A stretch of 64,000 bases of DNA from CAXXXW01 sp963665555 (GCA_963665555.2 OY762308.1:1240001-1304000); one strand, 5' to 3'; shown: positions 25,785-36,898, counted from the first letter of the stretch. Notes: generated from the sequence alone by a model not told the origin. Numbers and translations: made by a program.

Positions 25785-26678
25785 TTACCGTTCGGAGGCC
25801 TTCGGATACGGGCCGCCGTCGTAGTTGAACCGCTCGATCTCGGTCGTTTCGTGAAGCCCCTGCAGGATGTCGACCAGCACGCGCTGGGCCATCTCCCCCT
25901 CCAGGCGCCGGCGCGCCTCCTCGAAGGGCGGCGGCGCGGCGTCGCGCCGGTCCTCGACCAGGATCACATGCCAGCCGAACTGGGTCTTCACCGGCTCGGT
26001 CGTGATGTCGCCGGGCGCGAGCGCGAAGGCGGCGTCCGCGAACTCCTCCACCATCTGGCCCGGGCCGAACCAGCCGAGGTCGCCGCCCTTTTCGGCCGAC
26101 GGGCCGACCGAGCGGTCGGCGGCGAGTTCGGCGAAATCGGCGCCCTGGGCCAGTTCCTCGACGATCGCGCGGGCGTCCTCCTCCGTCTCCAGCAGGATGT
26201 GGCGCGCCTTGACCTGGTCGCCGCCGGCCAGTTCGTCCCTGCGCGCCTCGTACTCCGCGCGCACCGCCTCTTCCGTCACCTTCGCGCGCACCCGGTCGTT
26301 GACGAAGACCTCGGAGACGATCCGCCCCTCGACGGCGCGCAGGCGGCTCTTCACCTGCTCGTTCTCCGCGTAGCCGGCGGCGCGGCCGGCCCTGGCGATC
26401 AGGCGCGCGTCCACCGCCCGCTGCAACAGCGCCGGATAGACCGCCGGCAGCGGCATCCGCTTGTACTCGTCGGGCAGCCCGTGGGCCATTTCGAGGATTT
26501 CGGCGAGGTACACCTCCTCCCCGGCGACCCTGGCCACCACCGTGGTCGTGGGGTCGGAGACGATGGCGCCGGGCGGCGGCCCCTGCTGGGCCGCGGCCGG
26601 CGCGGCCGCGAGCAGGGCCGCGAGCGCGGCGGCGGCGAGGCCGGCCCCGAGGGCCGGCCGGGCGGAACGCGTGGGCAT
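25785..26678 (-). CDS. Periplasmic parvulin-type peptidyl-prolyl isomerase
   Basis: The 297-aa protein has a signal peptide (ARPALGAGLAAAALAALL then APAAAQQ), a SurA-like helical N region and one PpiC/parvulin domain from about residue 158 (VKARHILLETEEDARAIVEE, GGDLGWFGPGQMVEEF, FGWHVILVEDRR). It should help fold outer-membrane or periplasmic proteins. GGGAG lies 8 bases before the chosen ATG. Its divergence from secA is a conserved alphaproteobacterial arrangement. Confidence 0.9.
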   Translation of the reverse strand: MPTRSARPALGAGLAAAALAALLAAAPAAAQQGPPPGAIVSDPTTTVVARVAGEEVYLAEILEMAHGLPDEYKRMPLPAVYPALLQRAVDARLIARAGRAAGYAENEQVKSRLRAVEGRIVSEVFVNDRVRAKVTEEAVRAEYEARRDELAGGDQVKARHILLETEEDARAIVEELAQGADFAELAADRSVGPSAEKGGDLGWFGPGQMVEEFADAAFALAPGDITTEPVKTQFGWHVILVEDRRDAAPPPFEEARRRLEGEMAQRVLVDILQGLHETTEIERFNYDGGPYPKASER

Positions 26679-26796
26679 GGGGATGGCTCCCGTTCGTTCG
26701 GCGCGTCGCGCCCTCGGCGCCCCGGCGGCCGGGGCGCGCGAGCGGTAGCAGATCGCCGTTCCCCCCACAAGCGCGGATCGCCGCCCGCGCCCGGCA

Positions 26797-26825
26797 TTGA
26801 CAGGCGCGGCCGCGGACCCTATGTC
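26797..26825 (+). promoter_or_regulatory. Sigma-70 promoter of secA
   Basis: A perfect TTGACA is followed after 17 bases by TATGTC in the 215-base divergent spacer. The predicted transcript would have a leader of about 60 bases before the secA ATG, which has GGGAGG 5 bases upstream. Confidence 0.65.
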
Positions 26826-26893
26826 TCCGTTGCGCCGCCCCGCCGGGAGCCGGCCCCTTCTTCCACGGGCGCGCGCCGCGCGCGGGAGGCGCC

Positions 26894-29580
<2,687 letters not shown>

Positions 29581-29599
<19 letters not shown>

Positions 29600-30126
29600 C
29601 CGTCCGGCCCCCGGCCGCCCGCCCCGCGCCCGCCTTCCCGCGCCCGGCGCGCCGGGAAGGCCAGCACCGCCGCGCCCGGCCCCGGCGGCGGGGCCGCGAC
29701 CACGCCGACCAGCATCACCGCCGCCGCCCCGCCCTCGCCGGCGAAGGGCAGGTGGAGCGCCGTCCGGCCCCCGGCGCGGACCGTCCGCGGCTCCATGCGC
29801 CGGGCCGCCGCCGCCGCCCCGTCGGCGAGGCGCGCGAGCAGCGGCTCCGGGTCGCTTCCGCGCAGCGCCTCCCCCGTCGGGTCGAAACCGAGCAGGTCCT
29901 GGACCTCGGCCCCGGCGAACTCGATCCGCCACGCCGCGCCGTCGCGGTAGCACAGCAGGATATGCGCCATCGCGCCGGAAAGGTCCGAGAGGAACAGCCG
30001 GTCCGACCGGGGCGCGCCCGCGCCGCCGCCGGCGCGGTCCCAGTAGCGGCGCAGGCGCTCCAGCGCGCCCGGCCCCGTCGCCCCCTCCCGCGCCGCGCGC
30101 GCCGCCGGCAATCGCACGATCGTCAT
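29581..30126 (-). CDS. PAS-domain protein (PAS_5 type)
   Basis: The 181-aa protein has one PAS_5-like domain at about residues 20-140, recognisable by the LERLRRYWDRAGG opening, DLSGAMAHILLCYRD and FDPTGEAL. There is no output domain, so it would be a small sensor or adaptor. The last 40 residues are Arg/Gly-rich. GGAGGGGAGG before the ATG is a strong ribosome site. Upstream lies a 28-base element almost identical to one in front of the operon at 59-62.6 kb. Confidence 0.8.
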
Positions 30127-30159
30127 CGCCTCCCCTCCGTTCCGGACTCCCGGAGGGGC

Positions 30160-30187
30160 TATGGACGGGCCAGGGCGGTTTTTCGGG
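30160..30187 (-). promoter_or_regulatory. Conserved upstream element, copy A
   Basis: On the minus strand it reads CCCGAAAAACCGC, then CCTGGCCCGTCCATA. It matches 26 of 28 bases with the element at 62612-62639. It ends 33 bases before the PAS gene ATG, at a promoter-like distance, in the 68-base spacer after the methyltransferase gene. It does not fit the usual -35/-10 pattern, so an alternative sigma factor or an operator is possible. Confidence 0.55.
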
Positions 30188-30194
30188 GCGTGGG

Positions 30195-30749
30195 CTACGG
30201 CGGGACGGAAAAATCTTCGCGCCCGCCGGGGCGGACGGCCGCGATGCGCTGGACGACGGCGGGGCGGGGTTCGGCGACCGCGATGTCCTCGAAGGCGACG
30301 ATCCGCAGCCCGGCCGCCCGCGCGAGGTCGCGCAGCTCGCCGCGCCGGAGCAGGAAGTCCGGGTTGCGCGGCCGCCCGAACGCCTCGTTGCCCTCGGCGA
30401 AAGTCTCGTAGACCAGCGCCCCGCCCGGCGCCACGGCGTCCAGCACATGCCCCAGGATCGGCCGGTGGAGGTAGTTCGCGACGACCACGCCGTCGAACCG
30501 CCGCCCGGCCAGCGGCCACGGCCCGCCGTCCTCCAGGTCGCGCGCGAGGATTTCGGCGCGCGGGTGCGACGCCAGGTCCGCGACCCGGCTCGTGTCCCGG
30601 TCGAGCATGGCGACGCGATGGCCGCGCGCCAGCAGCAGCCGCGCGTGCCGCCCGCCGCCGCAGGCGAGGTCGAGCGCCGTTCCCCCCTCGCGGACCAGCG
30701 CCGCGAAGCGGGCCACCCAGGCGGACGGCTCCGGGTCCGGTCCGTTCAC
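30195..30749 (-). CDS. Class I SAM-dependent methyltransferase
   Basis: The 184-aa protein has motif I TALDLACGGGRHARLLLARG, an acidic residue at the end of strand 2 (VAMLDRDTS) and the VVVANYLHRPI strand. It is of the small type related to tellurite-resistance/TehB-like methyltransferases, but the substrate is unknown. The GTG start at 30749 has GGGAG upstream. It is divergent from the DUF1178 gene. Confidence 0.82.
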   Translation of the reverse strand: MNGPDPEPSAWVARFAALVREGGTALDLACGGGRHARLLLARGHRVAMLDRDTSRVADLASHPRAEILARDLEDGGPWPLAGRRFDGVVVANYLHRPILGHVLDAVAPGGALVYETFAEGNEAFGRPRNPDFLLRRGELRDLARAAGLRIVAFEDIAVAEPRPAVVQRIAAVRPGGREDFSVPP

Positions 30750-30777
30750 GGCTTCTCCCTCCCCCGGCGGCGCGGCG

Positions 30778-30807
30778 TTGGACGGCGCGGGCCGGGGCCA
30801 GTATAGA
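30778..30807 (+). promoter_or_regulatory. Sigma-70-like promoter for the DUF1178 gene
   Basis: TTGGAC and TATAGA are separated by 18 bases, with the ATG 25 bases after the -10 hexamer. The divergent methyltransferase gene starts at 30749. Confidence 0.5.
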
Positions 30808-30832
30808 ATGGGGAAAAGCGAAAGGCCGCCCG

Positions 30833-31346
30833 ATGATCCGCTACCGGCTCCGCTGCGCGCGCGCGCACGATTTCGACGCCTGGTTCCGCGACAGCGCCGC
30901 CTTCGACGACCAGGCGGCGCGCGGCCTGCTGTCCTGTCCCGAATGCGGCTCGGCCGAGGTCGCCAAGGCGCCGATGGCGCCGAGCATCGCGCGGTCGGCG
31001 CGGGACGCGCGCGAGGGGCGCGAGGCGCGGGAAGAGCGGAGGGGCGCGAGGCGCGCGGGAAGGCCGCGCCGCCGCCGCCGGCCGCCGCGCCCGCCGCCGC
31101 GCCGCCCTCGGAGCCGATGCTGCGCGCCGCCAGGCTGCGCGAGGAGTTGCCGAACTGCGCCGGCGGGTGGAGCGGACCTGCGACTATGTCGGCCCGCGCT
31201 TCGCCGAGGAGGCGCGCAAGATCCACTACGGCGAGACCGGCCCGCGCGCGATCTACGGCGAGGCCGGCCGCGAGGAGGCCGAGGCCCTCGCCAGCGAGGG
31301 CGTCCGCTTCGGCTCCGTCCCCTGGCTCCCCAAGGAGGACGCCTAA
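30833..31346 (+). pseudogene. DUF1178 protein gene with two frameshifts
   Basis: The start (YRLRCARAHDFDAWFRDS, then a CPECGS zinc knuckle) and the end (YVGPRFAEEARKIHYGE, AIYGEAGREEAEAL, PWLPKEDA) are both diagnostic of DUF1178 but lie in different frames. The reading shifts near 31038-31044 (after EEREERR-like codons, G-rich) and again near 31147-31151 (in TTGCCGAAC, where GAG-TTG-GCC-GAA would be expected). Each is explained by loss of one G. The full-length product would be about 171 aa. Either a true pseudogene or sequencing errors. Confidence 0.8.
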
Positions 31347-31764
31347 CGCCCCGCCCGCCCCCGCCCGAGCCGGGCGGCGACCTCGCCGGCGACGCGAACC
31401 AGAGCCTCGACCGTGGCTTCGTCGGCGTCCATCGCGCCTTCGTACTCGGCGAGATTCCTTATGCGGTGCGCGCGGTCGAGAACCCGCCACTGTTCGTTGG
31501 GCAGGTCCAGCGTGTGCCGCAGGCATTGGAATACGAGGTAGCGGTTTTCGGCGCGGTAACCGGCGCGCCGCAAAGCCGCGAGGGACAGCGCGTGGGCGGC
31601 GTTGTAAGCCAGATCGAAACGGGATTCGAGGCTGAGGCCCTCCCTCCGCGCGCCGCGAGCCGGGCCGTTCCGGACCGGACAAGCCCGGCGACTTCCCCTT
31701 CCGCCGCCGCTTCCGGTTTCAGCCGCCCGATCGCGGCGAGGTTCTCGAGTTCCTCACGCGCCAT
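31343..31764 (-). pseudogene. HEPN-like toxin/antitoxin partner gene with a frameshift
   Basis: The N-terminal part (ATG at 31764; AREELENLAAIGRLKPE) and the C-terminal part (SLESRFDLAYNAAHAL, ENRYLVFQCLRHTLDLP, LDRAHRIRNLAEYEG) belong to one helical HEPN-like protein of about 140 aa. They are joined by a one-base loss near 31638-31647 in a GGAGGGAGGG run. The ATG overlaps the nucleotidyltransferase stop by 11 bases, the usual layout of MNT/HEPN pairs. Its stop overlaps that of the DUF1178 gene. Confidence 0.72.
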
Positions 31765-32386
31765 CGAGGGAACCCGCGAGCACGACATGCGGCCCGTCCA
31801 GGACCCGGGCCAGGAATCCGGCCCCCGCCGCGCGCCGCCGGCCGAATTCGTCCGGCGTGTAGAGCACGGTGTCGACGCGCCGTCCGAGTCGGGCCTCCGC
31901 CGGCGCCAGGGCGGCGTAAACCTCCTCCAGCGCAAGGTCGCCGGAGACGAGCAGGAGATCGAGGTCGCTCGCCGCCGTGTCCTTCCGCCGGGCGGCCGAT
32001 CCGAACAGCACGGCGAGGAGAAGCCGGCCCGACAGCGGTTCGAGAGCGGCGCGGAGCACGGTCTCCACCCCGGCCGTCTTGCGCACGATGGCGCGAAGCT
32101 CCTCGAACAGCGGCGAGTCGGGGTTCGCGCGGTAGTATTTGCGGTTGCCGGCCCGCGTCGCCGTCGCCAGCCCGCTCGCGGCGAGCCGGGCGAGTTCGCG
32201 CTGGGCCGCGCCGCGGCCGGAGCCGGCGAGCGCGACGATTTCGGTCACGAAGAACGCGCGGTCCGGCTGGCCGAACAACAGGCCGAGCACGCGGCGTTGC
32301 GTCGAGCCGAACAACGCGTCGGCCAGCGCCGACCCGCCTTCGGCGGGCGGAAGCGGAAGCGCGGCCGGAGATCGTTCCATACCCAT
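31754..32386 (-). CDS. HTH-nucleotidyltransferase protein (MNT type), partner of HEPN-like gene
   Basis: The 210-aa protein has an N-terminal winged helix (STQRRVLGLLFGQPDRAFFV ... RELARLAASGL) and a C-terminal minimal nucleotidyltransferase with VLFGSAARRKDTAASDLDL, the GS-x-ARR-x8-DxD metal site. MNT proteins can AMPylate HEPN partners to silence them. I choose the ATG at 32386, which sits directly behind a promoter; the TTG 12 codons earlier falls within the -35 box. The HTH suggests self-regulation. Confidence 0.85.
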   Translation of the reverse strand: MGMERSPAALPLPPAEGGSALADALFGSTQRRVLGLLFGQPDRAFFVTEIVALAGSGRGAAQRELARLAASGLATATRAGNRKYYRANPDSPLFEELRAIVRKTAGVETVLRAALEPLSGRLLLAVLFGSAARRKDTAASDLDLLLVSGDLALEEVYAALAPAEARLGRRVDTVLYTPDEFGRRRAAGAGFLARVLDGPHVVLAGSLDGA

Positions 32387-32393
32387 TCCGGGG

Positions 32394-32422
32394 ATGTTAG
32401 TACCCAAAACGGGGCGGTTCAA
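32394..32422 (-). promoter_or_regulatory. Promoter of the nucleotidyltransferase gene, predicted leaderless
   Basis: On the minus strand TTGAAC and TAACAT are 17 bases apart, and the ATG at 32386 follows the -10 hexamer after 7 bases. No ribosome site precedes the ATG. The surrounding GTTTTGGGTACTAACAT has an AT-rich character and may include the operator for the protein's own HTH. Confidence 0.5.
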
Positions 32423-32434
32423 GTCCTCGCCCGA

Positions 32435-33394
32435 TCAGTGCACCCTCGGGGCCTTCAGCATGTCGGAGCGGGCGATCGATTCGACCGAGAGCTGGACGAC
32501 CTCGCCGTCGCGGCCCACCGCCAGCGGGACCTCGACGCCGGCGGGGCCGAGCGACCAGACCTTGCGGAACATGTCGGCCAGGGACTCGACGCGCCGGCCC
32601 GCCACCGCCAGCACGATGTCGCCCACCTGCGCGTCGGCCTTGTCCGCCGGGCCGCCGCGCGACAGGGCGGCCACCACCACCCGGTCCTCGACCTCGGCGC
32701 CGAACAGGCCGAGCCAGGGGCGCGGGCGCTTGCTGGTCCGCCCGTAGGCCGCCAGTTCGTCGTAGATCGGCTCCAGCAGGTCCACCGGCACCACCATGTT
32801 GCCGTCCGTCGTCTTGCCGCCCGACCCGCCGTGCTGGATGAACAGCGAGCCGACGCCGAGAAGCTCCCCGCCGGGGCCGATCAGCCCGGTGCCGCCCCAG
32901 TTGGGATGCGCCGGCGCGGTGAAGATCGCGCGGTCGAGCAGGTACTCCCAGTAGCCGGCGAACTCGCGCACCGCGATCACCCGCGCGCCGACCGAGCCGG
33001 ACCGCCCGCCATGGCCCGCCAGCAGCACCCGGTCGCCCTCTTGCAGCGAATCGGACCGGCCGATCGGCACCGTCTCGGCGTTGAGGCGGCCCAGCGCCTG
33101 CACCAGGCCGAAGCCGCTCTCCTGGTCGTAGCCCAGCACATGCCCCGGCACGGCGCTGCCGGTGTGGTCGGTGATCCAGACGGTCTCCGCCTCGGTCACC
33201 AGGTAGCCGATGGTGAGCACGACGCCTTCGGGCCGGATGACGATCCCGTTGCCGCCGCGCTCCGTCCCCAGGATCTGGGCGGTGTAGGCGTCCTCCGGGA
33301 TATGGGCGCGCAGCGACACCATCCCGGCGAAGACCGGGGCGAAGTCGAAGGCGTAGTCCCGCTGGTTCGGAGGTTTGCCCGATGCTTCGGCCAT
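32435..33394 (-). CDS. HtrA/S1C-like PDZ protein with lost catalytic triad
   Basis: The 319-aa protein aligns in plan to DegP/HtrA (trypsin fold, then a PDZ domain from about residue 235, PWLGLFGAEVEDRVVVAAL). At the catalytic His position it has GVVLTIGYLVTEAE without His; at the Asp position YDQESGFGLVQ; and at the Ser position HPNWGGTGLIGP with Trp in place of Ser. There is no signal peptide or membrane anchor. It is therefore a probable cytoplasmic pseudo-protease acting as a binding protein. GGAG lies 6 bases before the ATG. Confidence 0.82.
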   Translation of the reverse strand: MAEASGKPPNQRDYAFDFAPVFAGMVSLRAHIPEDAYTAQILGTERGGNGIVIRPEGVVLTIGYLVTEAETVWITDHTGSAVPGHVLGYDQESGFGLVQALGRLNAETVPIGRSDSLQEGDRVLLAGHGGRSGSVGARVIAVREFAGYWEYLLDRAIFTAPAHPNWGGTGLIGPGGELLGVGSLFIQHGGSGGKTTDGNMVVPVDLLEPIYDELAAYGRTSKRPRPWLGLFGAEVEDRVVVAALSRGGPADKADAQVGDIVLAVAGRRVESLADMFRKVWSLGPAGVEVPLAVGRDGEVVQLSVESIARSDMLKAPRVH

Positions 33395-33478
33395 GACGCG
33401 CGCTCCGGCCCCGGTTGCGGAGCGCCGACTATAGAGGATCGCGCCGCCGCCTTGGAAGGGCGCCGTCGCCGGCGCGCG

Positions 33479-33793
33479 TCAGGGCAGCGCCGGCAGGTCG
33501 AGCAGGGGGGCGTGCTGCTGCGCGCCGTAAACGTCCGAATCCCCCGGCGCGCCGGAGCCGACCGGCCGGCGGATCGAGAACTTGATGGCGCGCGCGAAGG
33601 GGTGGAAGTCGAAGTTCAGCATCTCGTTCTCCGAGACGCCGTAAAGCGCGGCGACCGCCTTGCGCGTGACCAGCCCGGCCGCGCGCACCGCCTCGAACTC
33701 CTCCTCGCGCGCGAACAGCACGTCGAAGGTGACGACGAAGGGGCCGGCGTTCTTCGACCGGACCACCTCCGCGATGTCCGACAGCGGCGTCAC
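33479..33793 (-). CDS. DUF4387 domain protein
   Basis: The 104-aa protein matches the DUF4387 pattern: DIAEVVRSKNAGPFVVTFD, then YGVSENEMLNFDFHPFARAI and a C-terminal SDVYGAQQHAPLLDL. It nearly always follows a DUF1446 gene; here its GTG start overlaps the DUF1446 stop as GTGA. Function is unknown; probable small subunit of the DUF1446 protein. Confidence 0.87.
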   Translation of the reverse strand: MTPLSDIAEVVRSKNAGPFVVTFDVLFAREEEFEAVRAAGLVTRKAVAALYGVSENEMLNFDFHPFARAIKFSIRRPVGSGAPGDSDVYGAQQHAPLLDLPALP

Positions 33794-35163
33794 GCCGCCA
33801 TCTCCAGCCGCGCCAGCGCCTCCGGCTCGTCCACCTCCATCAGGTGGTAGATGTTGAAGGCGTAGACCGGGCCGGCCGGCGCGTCGGCCGGCGAGAACGG
33901 GAAGGCGATGTTGCCGGCCGTCGCCTTGCGGCCCTCGTAGCCGACATGCAGCAGCGTGCTGCGCGCCATGCCGCAGACCGTCTCGGCGAGTTCCGGCGTG
34001 TCGGCCACCACGTCGATCAGGATGCCGAGTTCGTGCGCCGGCGTCTTCACCGGCTCCCACGCCCCCATCGTGCCGTTCAGCCCGTAGCAGTGGAAGCCGA
34101 GCCGGTAGCTTTCGGGATCGACCGCGCCGCGCTGGAACTCCCGGAGATGGCGCGCGACCGACGCCTTCACCGTTTCGATCTGGCGGATGAAGGCCGGGTC
34201 GCGCGCGCCGCCGATCGCGGTGTGGCGGTAGCCCTCCAAACGCGCCCCCTCCAGCTTGACGAGGTAGCGGTCGGCCGGGCGGAAGGCGCTGCCCGACACC
34301 TCGACCCGGCGCGGGTCGATCTGCTCGAACCGGGCGGCGCGCAGGTCCACCGTCCCGCCCGGCCCGGCCAGCATCACCGGGTCCGTCTTCTCGTAGAAGG
34401 TGTGGGCCGAGACGGAAGCGACGGTGCAGGCCTTGGCCGGGTCCGTCGGCTCGACGACGAAACCGTCCTCCCGCAGCCGGCCGTAGATCAGGTCCGCCCC
34501 CGCCGTCGGCCGCGCCGCCAGGCTGCCGCATTCGAGGATTTTGCCCATGTGCAGCGCGAGGCCGCGCGGATAGCCGCGCATCAGCGGCAGGGCCGCGATG
34601 TTGGCCACGTCCCAGGCGCGGCCGGCGATCAGGATGTCCGGCTCGCGCCGGAGCGCCGGCCAGTAGGACTCGCAGCCCACCTGGGCGACGATGCGCTCGG
34701 CCCGGTCCACGTCGTCGGGCGAAAGCGGCGAGAAGGTCTCGAATGTGTGGACCCGCTGCGCGGCGATGGCGTCGCGCACCGTCTCGCGGTCGACCTCCGT
34801 CTTCAGCACGGCGATGCTGCGCGACAGGCCCAGTTCGGCGAGGATTTCCCTCGCGATCCGGACGAGGAAATCGACCTGCGCGTCGCCGCCCGCCCCGCCG
34901 GCCGAGCCGATGACGACCGGAACGTCCGCCTCCGCCCCGGCCTTCAGCAGCAGCCGGAGGTCGCGCCGCGTCATCGCCTCCGAAACGAAGGGCCGGCCGG
35001 AGCCGAGGTAATAGGCGCCGGGGTCGCTCGACCCCGCGTCGGAGGCGATCAGGTCCACCCCCGCCTCCATCGCCGCGTCCAGCGACGCTTCGGGGAAGCC
35101 GTAGCCGAGCATCCCGTTGGACACCACCGTGAATTCGCCGTCGCCCTTGCGTTCGATCGCCAT
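33790..35163 (-). CDS. DUF1446 (AtuA-like) acyclic terpene utilisation family protein
   Basis: The 457-aa protein is of the AtuA/DUF1446 family, with GVDLIASDAGSSDPGAYYLG near the N terminus, then VVIGSAGGAGGDAQV, LIAGRAWDVANIAALP and KILECGSLAARPTAGAD. AtuA is needed for citronellol/geraniol growth in Pseudomonas, but many relatives sit in other degradation loci. Coupled with DUF4387. The neighbouring GST and HpcH-type aldolase suggest a carboxylic-acid breakdown context. Confidence 0.88.
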   Translation of the reverse strand: MAIERKGDGEFTVVSNGMLGYGFPEASLDAAMEAGVDLIASDAGSSDPGAYYLGSGRPFVSEAMTRRDLRLLLKAGAEADVPVVIGSAGGAGGDAQVDFLVRIAREILAELGLSRSIAVLKTEVDRETVRDAIAAQRVHTFETFSPLSPDDVDRAERIVAQVGCESYWPALRREPDILIAGRAWDVANIAALPLMRGYPRGLALHMGKILECGSLAARPTAGADLIYGRLREDGFVVEPTDPAKACTVASVSAHTFYEKTDPVMLAGPGGTVDLRAARFEQIDPRRVEVSGSAFRPADRYLVKLEGARLEGYRHTAIGGARDPAFIRQIETVKASVARHLREFQRGAVDPESYRLGFHCYGLNGTMGAWEPVKTPAHELGILIDVVADTPELAETVCGMARSTLLHVGYEGRKATAGNIAFPFSPADAPAGPVYAFNIYHLMEVDEPEALARLEMAA

Positions 35164-35207
35164 CGCCTTCCGCCCCTTCGCTTCCCGTCGCTCCGCCCGC
35201 CGCACCG

Positions 35208-35831
35208 TTACGGCAGGTCCATTCCCCGCGCCGTCGCCGGGCGCGCCATCATCGCCTCGTACCACCGTTTCACGTTCGGGAACCCGGCCAGGTCCACCTC
35301 CTGCCAGTCGTGCCGGAACACCCAGGGCAGCGTGCAGAAATCGGCGATCGAGACCTCCTCGTTGGCGAGGTATTCGCGCCCCTCCAGCCGCGCGTCGAGC
35401 ACGCCGTAGAGCCGCCGGCACTCGGTCGTGTAGCGGTTTATGGCGTAGGGCACCTTCTCTTTCGCCGCCCGCTTGAAGTGGTGCACCTGCCCGAAGATCG
35501 GCCCGATCCCACCCATCTGGAACATGACCCACTGGACGACCTCGTAGCGCCGCGCCGTGTCGGCCGGCATGAACCTGCCGGTCTTCTCGGCGAGGTACAT
35601 CAGGATCGCGCCCGACTCGATCACCGTGCAGGGCTTGCCGCCCGGCCCGTCGGGATCGACGATGGCGGGGATTTTCGAGTTCGGGTTGATCCGCGTATAG
35701 TCGTCGGAGAACTGGATGTCGGTGGAAATGTCGATCGGGTGGATGTTGTACGGCAGGCCGCACTCCTCCAGCATGACCGTCGCCTTCCTCCCGTTCGAGG
35801 TCTTCCAGGTGTAGAGTTCGATCGGCGCCAT
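35208..35831 (-). CDS. Glutathione S-transferase (Nu/YfcG-like)
   Basis: The 207-aa protein starts PIELYTWKTSNGRKATVML; the T-S-N-G-R-K segment is the glutathione-activating loop of Nu-class enzymes like YfcG/YghU. NPNSKIPAIVDPDG holds the cis-Pro and VIESGAILMYLAEK the glutathione-contact Glu/Ser. These enzymes often have disulfide-bond oxidoreductase activity. GGAGGCAAC precedes the ATG. It lies 44 bases upstream of the DUF1446 gene, same strand. Confidence 0.9.
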   Translation of the reverse strand: MAPIELYTWKTSNGRKATVMLEECGLPYNIHPIDISTDIQFSDDYTRINPNSKIPAIVDPDGPGGKPCTVIESGAILMYLAEKTGRFMPADTARRYEVVQWVMFQMGGIGPIFGQVHHFKRAAKEKVPYAINRYTTECRRLYGVLDARLEGREYLANEEVSIADFCTLPWVFRHDWQEVDLAGFPNVKRWYEAMMARPATARGMDLP

Positions 35832-35927
35832 GTTGCCTCCGGGCGTTCGTTCGCGCCGGCGCGGGCCGGCGGGCCGGGCGGGAGAGTAGAGCGGTTCCGC
35901 CGCCGGGGGAAGCGCGCGGCCGCGCGC

Positions 35928-36725
35928 TCAGATCCCCTCGACCAGCTTGCGCATCCCCTCCCCGATCCGCGTCATCGCGGCCTGGACCACGAAACGGTCC
36001 CAGCCGACGCAGAAATGGCGCACGCCGAGGTCGATATAGCGTTTCGCCTGCTCCGGCTCGGCGATCTCGATCCTCGGCGCGACGCCGTGTTCGCGGCATT
36101 TGGCGATGGCGCGCTCCTCGGCCGGGCGGATGGCGTCGGTGAACATCAGCCTGGGCTCGCCGCGCGAGAAGCCGTAATCCGCCGGCCCCCACTGCACCAT
36201 GTCCACGCCCTTTTCGCGCGCCGCCGCCAGCACGGCGTCGATGTCCTCCATCGCCGCGTTCTTCTCCAGCATGACCGCGAACACCACCGCGGACAGTTGT
36301 TCGAGGTAGCTTTCCGGCGCGTAGCCCGACAGGCCGGGGCGGCGGATTTTCACGCCCATCCCGCCGCCCTCGCCGGGCGTGTCGGGGCGGATCGCGCGGT
36401 GGCAGGCGGCGATGTCGGCGGGCGCGCGGATGTCGGTGAACAGCACCGACTGGAACCCGGCGCCGAGCGCGGCCTGCGCCCAGAACCCCTGTCCCTCCTG
36501 GTCCAGCTTGATCATCAGCGCCAAGCCGCCGCACTGTCCGGCGCGCGCCATGTGGTAGAGCAGCGACATGTCGAGCACCGAGTACTCGGCCGCGTATTCG
36601 GCGTAGTCGAACAGGCCGGTGTCGCCGATCAGCTCCGGGATGTCGGGATCGGCGAACAGGAAATGCGTGCCGACGGTGGGCTTGCCGGCGTCGAGCGCGG
36701 CGCGGAAGGCGTTGGGCGGGATCAT
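35928..36725 (-). CDS. HpcH/HpaI family aldolase
   Basis: The 265-aa TIM-barrel protein has the family features: KPTVGTHFLFADPDIPELIG at the start, a EYAAEY metal-region, and VDMVQWGPADYGFSRG near the end where the Glu/Asp ligands act. These enzymes split or form 2-keto or 3-hydroxy acids with pyruvate or glyoxylate, using Mg/Mn. The typical RxQ catalytic pair is not obvious here. It lies 96 bases upstream of the GST gene. Confidence 0.82.
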   Translation of the reverse strand: MIPPNAFRAALDAGKPTVGTHFLFADPDIPELIGDTGLFDYAEYAAEYSVLDMSLLYHMARAGQCGGLALMIKLDQEGQGFWAQAALGAGFQSVLFTDIRAPADIAACHRAIRPDTPGEGGGMGVKIRRPGLSGYAPESYLEQLSAVVFAVMLEKNAAMEDIDAVLAAAREKGVDMVQWGPADYGFSRGEPRLMFTDAIRPAEERAIAKCREHGVAPRIEIAEPEQAKRYIDLGVRHFCVGWDRFVVQAAMTRIGEGMRKLVEGI

Positions 36726-36871
36726 GGGCGCGGGTCCGTGTCCGGTTGGAGGAGGCGTCGTCGGCGCCGAGTATAACCGCCCCCTCCCCGCCCGTCGCCC
36801 GCCGCGAACGGCCGCCCGCGCCTTCCGACGGGACCGGCGGGGCCGGGCGCCCTTCCCCTCCCCCGGAACGA

Positions 36872-36898
36872 GGGAAGGCCCCCGGCGGGGGCCTTCCC
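36872..36898 (-). terminator. Perfect 12-bp hairpin downstream of the molybdopterin oxidoreductase gene
   Basis: GGGAAGGCCCCC and its exact complement GGGGGCCTTCCC flank a 3-base GGC loop, 45 bases after the oxidoreductase stop. There is no following U-run on either strand, so it may be a Rho-linked or processing structure, or a transcription barrier before the aldolase gene. Confidence 0.5.
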
